Part shown: positions 56,745 to 64,000 of the stretch, in pieces | Numbering within the stretch: position 1 is the first letter of the stretch | Layout of the letters: every line of letters starts with the position of its first letter | Assembly (NCBI GenBank): GCA_037176705.1 | Contig: CM073886.1 | Location: 23,607,501-23,671,500, forward strand | Direction of reading: 5' to 3' | From: Molossus alvarezi | Taxonomy: Eukaryota > Chordata > Mammalia > Chiroptera > Molossidae | DNA: 64,000 nucleotides | Translations under genes and position numbers: made by a program | The notes under the pieces: model-generated | What the model saw: the letters and a program-made list of their open reading frames with translations, nothing else | Databases searched by the model: none | What the model was told of the DNA's origin: nothing

Positions 56745-56786
56745 TATAAATAATAAATAATAAAAAATAAATAATAAATAATAAAA
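56745..56786. repeat. (ATAATAAATA)n AT-rich simple repeat
   Basis: Repeated AATAAATAATAA pattern. Confidence 0.9.
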
Positions 56787-57214
56787 AGATTAGGAGGTCA
56801 CAAAATGATATGAAAGTGGAATCTGTGTTGAGTTTGAAAGTTGCTGTGGCTTATTTGAAAGTTGCTGAGTTCTCCCTCCTCTTAGTAATAAACAGCATAT
56901 TTAAAGAGATTTTGTACTTGGTGGCTTTGCTCTTCGGATTTGTAGGGGAGGAAAATGGTTCTGTAAATTGAAAGTATTGTTAATACTTGAAACCATCTCG
57001 ATTCTTTTGTCACTAAGGTAGAGGGTTAGTACATAGCTGTGTCCTCTCCTGAGAGGCCCAACAAACATTCCCTTCCAAAAGCAGATTGGGGAATAATCAT
57101 TCAGGGATTATTTTATTTTTAGGGTCGATGTTCAGGGATTATCTAAATTGCTAATAATCTATACTAAGCTGCATTTTACGCGTTGCCTCTGTCACAGATT
57201 CGCAGCAGGTGTTG

Positions 57215-57835
57215 GCGCCCTGTCCGAAGTGGGTCACTGTGATGGACTCAGGACTCACGAACTGCCCAGATTCGTACGCCGAAACCCTGCCGCCCATGTG
57301 ACTGTATTTGGAGATAGGGTCTTTAAGGAGGCAGTTCAGGTGGAATGAGGGCCTGAGGGTGGGACGCTGCTCCAATGTGCGGGATGTTCTTTTTAAAAAA
57401 ATTTATTTTTGTTACAGATGTTTCTCCTTTTTTTCCCATTGACACCCTCCTCCCCATCCCCCCCACCCCATCCCCAGCTTTGTTGTCCATGTCCATCAGT
57501 TATGTGTACATACATATAAGTTCTGTGGTTTATCTCTCTCCCCCAACACCCCCTCTTCTGAGGATTGTCAATCTGTACCCTACTTCTGGTTGTTCTTAAG
57601 AAAGGGAAGAGACTCCAGGAACATGTGTGCCCAGAGGAGAGACCACTTGAGGACACAGAGAGAAGGCGGTGTTCACAAGCCAAGGAGAGAGGCCTCGGGA
57701 GAAGTCAAACCTCCTACACTGCAGTCTTGGTTTTCCAGCCGCCAGGACTATGAGAAATACATTTCTATTGCTCAAGCCACCCGGTCGGTGGTATTTGGTT
57801 GGGTAGCCCTAGGAGAGGAATACACTATTAACTGA
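57215..57835 (+). mobile_element. MaLR-type LTR interrupted by L1
   Basis: 'gactgtatttggagataggg', 'cagttcaggtggaatgaggg' before 57389. 'cttgaggacacagagagaag', 'gttttccagccgccaggact', 'atgagaaatacatttctatt', 'gctcaagccacccggtcggt' after 57595. This is the order of MST/MLT1-class LTRs; no internal genes. Confidence 0.75.
57389..57595 (-). mobile_element. L1 3' UTR end inserted in the LTR
   Basis: 'ttatttttgttacagatgtt', 'tgtccatgtccatcagttat', 'ataagttctgtggtttatct'. The LTR reading resumes directly after it, so this insertion is younger than the LTR. GTTCTT is repeated at both junctions. Confidence 0.8.
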
Positions 57836-57861
57836 TGTCTCTTCTCCCAGCTTTGACAGAT

Positions 57862-57965
57862 ATAAGTTCAAATCCTGGGTCCAGCACTTATTAGCTATGA
57901 GTACTCAGGACAAGCTGATTAACCTTTCTGTGCCTCAGTTTCCTTTTCTGTAAAATGGAGATAGC
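57862..57965 (+). repeat. MIR SINE fragment
   Basis: 'gttcaaatcctgggtccagc', 'cttattagctatgagtactc', 'ctgtgcctcagtttcctttt', 'ctgtaaaatggagatagca'. Confidence 0.8.
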
Positions 57966-58015
57966 ATATGCCCCAGAAATTGCATATTATGTGTATATGT
58001 GTTTTGTTGTTGTTA

Positions 58016-58276
58016 TTAATCCTCACCTGAGGATATTTTTTCTGTTGATTTTTAGATAGAGTGGAAGGGAGGGAGGAAGGGAAGGAGAGAGAGGGAGGGG
58101 GAGAGAGAAACATTGATGTGAGAGAGACACATTGATTGGTTGCTTCTCCCACATGCCTTGACCAGGACCAGGGATTGAACCTGCAACCCAAATACCTACC
58201 CTTGATCGGGAATTAAGCCCATTACCCTTCAGTGCATGGGTGGATGCTCTAACCACGGAGCAACACCGGCCAGGGC
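58016..58276 (-). mobile_element. Ves-related SINE
   Basis: 'taatcctcacctgaggatat', GGGA/GA run, 'cattgatgtgagagagacac', ending 'gagcaacaccggccagggc'. Confidence 0.92.
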
Positions 58277-58439
58277 TGTATGTGATGTTTTAGTGTGAGT
58301 TGTGAAAGGGTTGACTCTCTGTGAGCCCTGCTATCTGATGGTGATCCACATGCTGATGCTCGTTGTCTCTGCAGGATCCTGGTTTGTTTTCAGGGACTCA
58401 GCTGTGTCAGTGCTGGAGGCACGCATCTTACCAGGACTG

Positions 58440-58570
58440 GATTTATGCTCACGGTGGTATGGTGTGGGGTCAGGCTGCATGGGTTTCATCTCAGCTTTGC
58501 CTCTCTGGTGGGTGTGGCCATTGGCTACCTGCTTTGCTACCACAACCTCAGCTATAAAACGAGGTTAGGA
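58440..58570 (+). repeat. MIR SINE fragment
   Basis: 'ggggtcaggctgcatgggtt', 'tcatctcagctttgcctctc', 'ctacctgctttgctaccaca', 'acctcagctataaaacgagg'. Confidence 0.65.
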
Positions 58571-58824
58571 GTGGAATTGGGCTGGATCTTCTTGTATATG
58601 ATACAAACTTGGTGTCATGACTCCATTTTAATCATCTATACGTGACTGGACTTCTCATGACTGTCTTTGTGAATTTTTTTTTTTTTAACCTTGGTGGGGG
58701 TGTTAGTTTTGCAGAGTCTTGATGAAATACATGCTGATCTACTTGAGAGGCAGACCCTGCAGGTTATATTCTCTCATATCCTCAGTGTTTTTCTCAGTGC
58801 CTGGTATACAGTAGATGCTCAATT

Positions 58825-58925
58825 ATTTTTATTTTTTAACAACTTTATTGAGATATAACTGCCACATCATGTAATTCCATCCACCTAAACAATGCAATTT
58901 AATGTTTTTTAGTACATTTACTGTG
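58825..58925 (-). repeat. Old L1M 3' end fragment
   Basis: 'acaactttattgagatataa' and 'catgtaattccatccaccta'. Confidence 0.7.
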
Positions 58926-58974
58926 CTCAATTATTTTTTATTTAAACAAATGAATGAGTTAATTCTTTATCTGG

Positions 58975-59130
58975 TGCTTCATATGTAATATCCATTCATT
59001 CAGTGTATCGATATTTGCTGAGTGTCGGCTGTGAGCAAGGCAAGGAGCCATTTCAACACTGGATACAGCAGCATCCCAATCAGATGACAGTCTCTGCCTT
59101 CATGAGCTCACGTTCTTGTCAGAACACTGA
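58975..59130 (-). repeat. L2-type LINE fragment
   Basis: 'cattcattcagtgtatcgat', 'atttgctgagtgtcggctgt', 'ctctgccttcatgagctcac'. Confidence 0.5.
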
Positions 59131-59869
59131 GCCAGGATTTGCTAGTGTCTGGCCTTCCAGCTCTCATGTAGCGTCTCTCTGGCTCTGGAACAGAGTTACC
59201 CAGCGGTGACCCAGCGTCCCCTCTCTCTTAGATGTCATTGTCCCTGCTGTTCACCAAGTTGCCAACATAGGTTCTGTGCCACTGTAGTTTTCTTCTGATC
59301 AGTCTTCACTGGACCTGGGGAGGGGACCACGGGCAGGAAAATGTCAGGCTGGAGGTTTCATAGTTCTGCGCGCTCCAGAGGAGAGACGTGAGGGGCCCCC
59401 CAGGACTGAAGGTCTAGTCACAGGGCACAGCCGCCATGGTGGGTGACCCTCTGGCCTGTTACGATGATGTCCCCTCCCTTGGCTGTGATCTGTGGGTAGT
59501 TACTGTGTTGGAAGAAGGCTGGTTAAGCTGTTAATTGCAGTGGGAAGAGCTGGGAGGCTTGAGTTGTACTCGTTTGAGAGTGAAGCTAGAGACCATCACT
59601 GCCCTTCGTCCCAGCCCTCAGTCAGGATGTCAACCAGATCCCAAGATTCCACAAGCCATTCTGGCTTTCACCTACCTTAAAATAAACCGAGGATCACAAA
59701 GGGCTAAACCTCCTGAAGAAAAAGGCCTGTGGTCAAAAACAATATGGAACCCTGAATAATCAGGAAGCTTGTTTAACAGGCATTTTTGTCTGCTCACTGT
59801 GGGGAGGATAATAGCAGGCACTCCGATTCACGAGGAACGAGTTGAAACAGAACTTTCTAGTGTACAGCT

Positions 59870-60055
59870 GGTCCTTGAACAACGTGGGCATTAGGGGTGC
59901 TGACCTCCCACACAGTTGAAACTCTTCGTGTAACTGCCATTTGTGGACTTGAACCTTGAACAACACGAGTTTGAACTGCATGGGTCAGTTGAAAAAAAAT
60001 CTGCTTACACGTCGACCTGCAAAGTTCAAACCCGTGTTGTCCAAGGGTCAACTAT
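59870..60055. mobile_element. Tigger1/MER2-like MITE remnants forming a palindrome
   Basis: 'ctggtccttgaacaacgtgg' and 'ttaggggtgctgacctccca' (59870-59935), then 'ccttgaacaacacgagtttg' (from about 59952) opposed to 'gttcaaacccgtgttgtcca' (about 60024-60043). The ends match the MER2/Tigger1 terminal repeat. Confidence 0.7.
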
Positions 60056-60584
60056 ATACCATGGGGTCCTCTCCTTTTTACCTTCTCCTTTACTTGTGAT
60101 GGAAGTTACCTGTCTTTGTGGACCCTGAAATAACATCCAAGTCATTGGAGAGAGTTCGTAAGCTGCAGACTAAACTGAATGGTTTTTTGTTTTCTTTGTA
60201 AATTATATAATTGTATAAACATGTGTAACTTGGATGGCGTATATTTGGCTAAATGGACACGGACTTCTTGAGTCCCTACTCTAGCAGTATTGTTATTCTG
60301 AGTCTGTTGTGGTATAAAGCACCTGAGTTTGTATGGTATATGCTAATTCTGTCATCCTGTATAACCTTGATGTACTTTGTGTGAGGAGAAAGCACATACA
60401 AATGTAATAGGAAAGAGGTTAAGTTAAAAACTGTAATAATGAATTTGAATTGGCAATAGCAGGTATTTCACCTTTAAAATATGTTTGTGTATATATCTAT
60501 ATGGATTCCTATGTGTAGATAATCTGTAGTCTCAGATAACACAGCTACTGCTGATACTGGATACTAAGCAGATCCAAGGCTGCC

Positions 60585-61460
60585 TGTCACTTCTTGTGCC
60601 AAATTAATCAGAGAGAGAGGGTTGAATCATATATGAGCGTTTATTACAGTAAAGCCGGCAGTATGGAGAGAGCAGTGGGTCACCCTGTAAATTCTGCTCT
60701 GACCCCCTCGGCAGTTGGCTGATTATATACAGGTGAGGGAGAAGATAACTATGTGCAGCTGTGGGCTCTGAGTGTAACAGGGAAAGGAGGGGGTAGGGTC
60801 TGCAGTCCGGCCTTCAAAGCTCAAAGTCTGATAAGGTGGCTGATCTTCTATGATGCTACAGACAGCTCAGTCTGTTCCTGGGACAGGAGAATGGTTGGCA
60901 TTCCTGAGGCAAACTCCCAGAGGGGGTCAGGGTCCAGGCACAGCAACCAAATCAGTGTGTCCTGTCCTTAGTCTGTTCTCAAAATGTATTCATTTTCTGA
61001 GTAATGGACCCATCCAGGCTCTGAGGTGTCTTTATCCTTTTTTTTTTAAGTTCTTACCCGAGGACATTTTTTTCCCATTTTTGTTCAGATAGAGTGGGAA
61101 GGGGAGAGAGAGAGAAAGAAACATCGACGTGAAGGGACACATCGAGTGGCTGCCACCCGCACGACCAACCAGGGCCGGGGACAGACCGCAACCGAGGTAC
61201 GTGCCCTTAGTGGGAACCAAACCCGGGTCTCTCTGGACCACAGGCCGACGCTCTAACCGCTGAACCAAACTGGCCAGGGCTGTCTTTATCTTTTTTACAG
61301 CTGTGTTTCATCTTCCAGTTTCCCAGGGTCTGTAAGACAACCTCTTATCTATAATTGGTAAGGCGAATAATTATTAAACAATTGTGGCTCTATTCTTATT
61401 ATGTGCCGCTCCCCTATCCCTGCCACACTATAATTGCTGAGGACAGATAAAGATTTTCAC
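60585..61460 (-). mobile_element. LTR-like element (antisense ERV LTR), split by a Ves SINE
   Basis: Starts TGTCAC; 'gcgtttattacagtaaagcc' gives an antisense AATAAA near the left end, as expected for an LTR on the minus strand. Sequence continues across the SINE at 61043-61280. The right edge is uncertain and could reach about 61830. No gag, pol or env frame is seen. Confidence 0.4.
61043..61280 (-). mobile_element. Ves SINE, full length
   Basis: Antisense: 'agttcttacccgaggacatt', GA run, 'gacgtgaagggacacatcga', ending 'accaaactggccagggc'. Target site TGTCTTTATCCTTTTT / TGTCTTTATCTTTTTT. Confidence 0.95.
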
Positions 61461-62164
61461 ATATGCTTTCCCCATTCTCCTCTGTTCTTGGAAAATATTC
61501 ATTCTGTATCTACATGACCTGCGGATATGGCTCTTACCTGTCGTTTCCTTACAGTTCTTCACCTGGCCTGGCATGCTTTCCTGTCCAGGGAATACCTGTT
61601 GGGGACTTGGGCGATTTTTCTCAGGCTGTCTCATCAGGTGCCCTGTGGCTTCTGTGTCCTCCTGCACAGCTGCTGATGCCACGCAGACCCTGTGGCCGTT
61701 GGTTTGTCCTTACTGGTTATATTTTGGGATTTGTGGGGGGTACTTTGTCATCTAGCTTTGTTATGTTATCTATAGGCTTGTGATTAAATAGGCATTTAAA
61801 ATACTACTACCAAATCCGCCCCCCAATATAATCCCACCAGACAGAGCACCAAAGAAGAAAGCTCCCAGTGTGGGTGAAACCGAAGGGGTGCAGTCAGCTG
61901 GTAATAGGCGGATCGATTACTATGGATCAGAGCTCATTTTGCTTCACGAAAGTGATGACTCTGCTGGTTCCTAATAACCTTCGTTCATTAAGAGCAGAGC
62001 TTCCCAGCCAGACTGCTGGGTGGGCGCGTGGGCCCAAGAGGGTAATTGCTCCAGCCTCCAGGCTGCCCGAGGCCCGAGGGCCTCCGCCAGTCGCCGGCCA
62101 TCTGCGTGGCTTCAGCTGCTCACCTCCCTGGGTATAGACGTGTCAACTTGAGCCTTGCTTATGG

Positions 62165-62620
62165 GTCTATTTACTCATCAGACATTTTATATTTTTAAAG
62201 AAATTTCCCAACTTTTTATTTTGAAAAGCTTTGAACCTACAGAAAAGGTGTAAGACTAGTACAATGAACTTGGGTACACATACCCTTCACCTAGGTTCAC
62301 CAGTTGTTCATATTTCACACACTTGTCTTTATTTCCATTCTCTTGTTATTAATAAACAAATGACTAAACACATACACATGTATATATGTATATATATTCA
62401 TACACAGGTATTTTTTTCTGTATTCTTTGAAAGTTGTTTCAGGTACTGTGATTCTTTGTATCTAAATCTTTCTACATTTATTTCCCAAGAATAAGGTCAG
62501 CCTCCCTCATTACTATAGCATTATTATGCCTGAGAAAATTGACAATAATTCCATGATATCTAACACGATCCATTTTGGCAATTCCCTCATTGTTCCTAAA
62601 GCGTCTCTTTTAGTCATTCC
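62165..62620 (-). repeat. Old L1ME-like fragment
   Basis: 'tttgaacctacagaaaaggt', 'cccttcacctaggttcacca', 'aagaataaggtcagcctccc', 'gaaaattgacaataattcca' match an old antisense L1; related to the fragment at 38950. Contains a short TA-rich tract near 62380. Confidence 0.6.
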
Positions 62621-62724
62621 CCCGAGACCCAGGATCCAGACGAGGTTTGCGAATTATACCTGTTTGTTACGGCATCAGACTGTCCTCGCGGAGGAATGCA
62701 GTGCCAGGCACGCTGCTGGATTTG

Positions 62725-62810
62725 GGGACACACAGGCGGCAGGGCCAAGTTCCTGCTTTTGAGGAACTCATGGTCCAGCAGCCGTGTGACAGAGATGAGC
62801 AGCACAGAGT
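62725..62810. repeat. L2-type LINE fragment
   Basis: 'ttcctgcttttgaggaactc' followed by 'atggtccagcagccgtgtga' resembles the segment at 45.4 kb. Confidence 0.4.
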
Positions 62811-64000
62811 TGGACTTCCTAGATCTTCCTGCCAGTAGCTTTGTTCCTGGGCGGTTCAGTTCACCCTTCTAACAGCTGGTATCCAGCCCCCTCCCTCCTG
62901 GTCTTCAAACCCATCGCCTGGTCAGCTTCCTGGAATCCGTAGGGACCCATTCACGTTTGGGCACGGACCTGATTTGCATTAAGGCAAATATGCTTTTTTG
63001 AGCAGGCCAGTGACAGTTTTGCTGTGGTTGCTGAGCCATCAGCCACCTAAATTTTGTCATGTCCTTGCTTTGACCCTGAAGTTCCATCCCACAGCTGTCT
63101 CTGGAATCTGTCAGAGTGCCAGGGTCCATGTGCAGCAGGGGTCTGAAACTGGAATTCCTTCTGGGGCCAGCTGGGAGTCTGAGGAGAGGGAGTAGGGGGG
63201 TCTTGGGTCTAGAAAGCACTTGTCCTCCAGCAGCAAAGACTCAGTGGTAGCCGTGCGCGACCTCGGGCACGTGGGCTGGGCGGTTAGGCACTTGGATTTG
63301 TAAAGAGACGTTGGAAAGCTAGATCTTTAAGGGGAATGACTTGATTTTAATTATCGTCACCTAACTAAAAGCCACATCACACCCACACTCATTTAATTTG
63401 AGGGTCAACAAAGCATGTCTACAAGCCAGACACTCCTTGGCTTGGATGAGTGGTAACAAACGCCCTCCTTCAGTAGCCTTTGTCTCTCTCTCTCTCTGCT
63501 TCTTGGTTTCCATTGTTGAATTTTGTTGTTACCTTTTTATTTTTGCTTCATTCGCAGTTCACATTTTCTGCCTGTGGTCCCAAGAGGCTGGGATTTGATG
63601 AGACTGTTGCGACTTGTTCAAGAGCCAAATTGAGTTTTCAACTTGGTATTCAGATGTGCGCTGTCGCTGTCCAAACGCAGTGTCAGTCACAGCAGCCCCT
63701 CCACAGCGATCAGAATCCCTGGCAGCATGTGCCAAGGTCTTTCCCGGTTCCCTCCTAGGCAGGTTGCAGATAATAATAGTGACAACACCCCCTCATTCCC
63801 CAGCCCCGCTTGAGGTGTTTTTAGGCCCTGTCTCTGTGGTGCTGCCCTCTTTCTCACATAGGAGGGGACAGATTTCGTGAACCACAGCCGTCTGAGCCAT
63901 GATATTTATCAAAGTAATTAGTAGTGGCGGGACCTTGTTATTCCTAGGTACTATTTAATATGCTGTATTTATATTTACCAAGCTAATTTTTCTTTGGCTG

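Larger units (their letters stand above)
19645..64000 (+). other. SNX29: SNX29 intron downstream of the second exon (partial)
   Basis: More than 44 kb with no supported coding exon on either strand. It is filled by Ves SINEs, L1, MIR, L2, hAT and LTR elements listed separately. Stretches with nothing recognised include about 21850-22740, 22970-23500, 24390-26400, 27560-28550, 29350-30180, 39300-40100, 47570-48160, 52800-53900, 55885-56740, 60060-60580 and 62815-64000. Assignment to SNX29 rests on the unfinished reading frame at 19644 and the known size of the gene; another gene nested on either strand cannot be excluded. Confidence 0.65.

Noticed and set aside
1..64000. CRISPR array, operon or prokaryotic defence system
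   Set aside because: Spliced mammalian exons, SINEs and LINEs show this is vertebrate intronic DNA; direct repeats present are minisatellites or TSDs.

Overview
The window reads as an intronic stretch of a mammalian nuclear genome, most likely from a yangochiropteran (vespertilionid-like) bat. It is dense in tRNA-derived SINEs of the bat Ves type, many with intact target-site duplications (TSDs). It carries two copies of a short non-autonomous hAT transposon that matches my memory of SPIN elements, which are known from Myotis. It also holds the usual old placental repeats: MIR, L2, L1M, MER-type hAT and Tigger MITEs, and MaLR/ERVL-like LTRs. The species call is inference from repeat content; no genome comparison was possible.

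Only one gene is supported: SNX29 (sorting nexin 29, RUNDC2A), on the + strand. Two internal coding exons are visible, 16849-16912 (64 nt) and 19516-19644 (129 nt). Both have AG acceptors, GT donors and matching phases. They encode the central coiled coil that precedes the PX domain. All other sequence is treated as SNX29 intron: at least 16.8 kb upstream, 2.6 kb between the exons, and at least 44 kb downstream. I found no neighbouring SNX29 exon and no second gene.

Layout. 1-16.8 kb: intron with MIR, L1M, two + strand Ves SINEs, the first SPIN copy and a C-rich minisatellite. 16.8-19.6 kb: the two exons, with an L1 3'-transduction-like insertion between them. 19.6-33 kb: intron crowded with Ves SINEs, including a tandem pair in one target site. 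33-47 kb: more repeat-poor sequence with possible conserved noncoding blocks, an LTR and the second SPIN copy. 47-64 kb: stacked SINEs, L1 3' ends, a G-rich minisatellite, a VNTR of roughly 80-97 bp units, MaLR and ERV-like LTRs and a Tigger MITE.

I see no operon, CRISPR array, defence cluster or other new multi-gene system. The most interesting items are the transduction-like L1 insertion, the SPIN pair, the tandem SINEs sharing target sites and the hairpin-bearing VNTR. Repeat family names come from recall of consensus sequences; boundaries without TSDs are approximate to about 10-30 bp.
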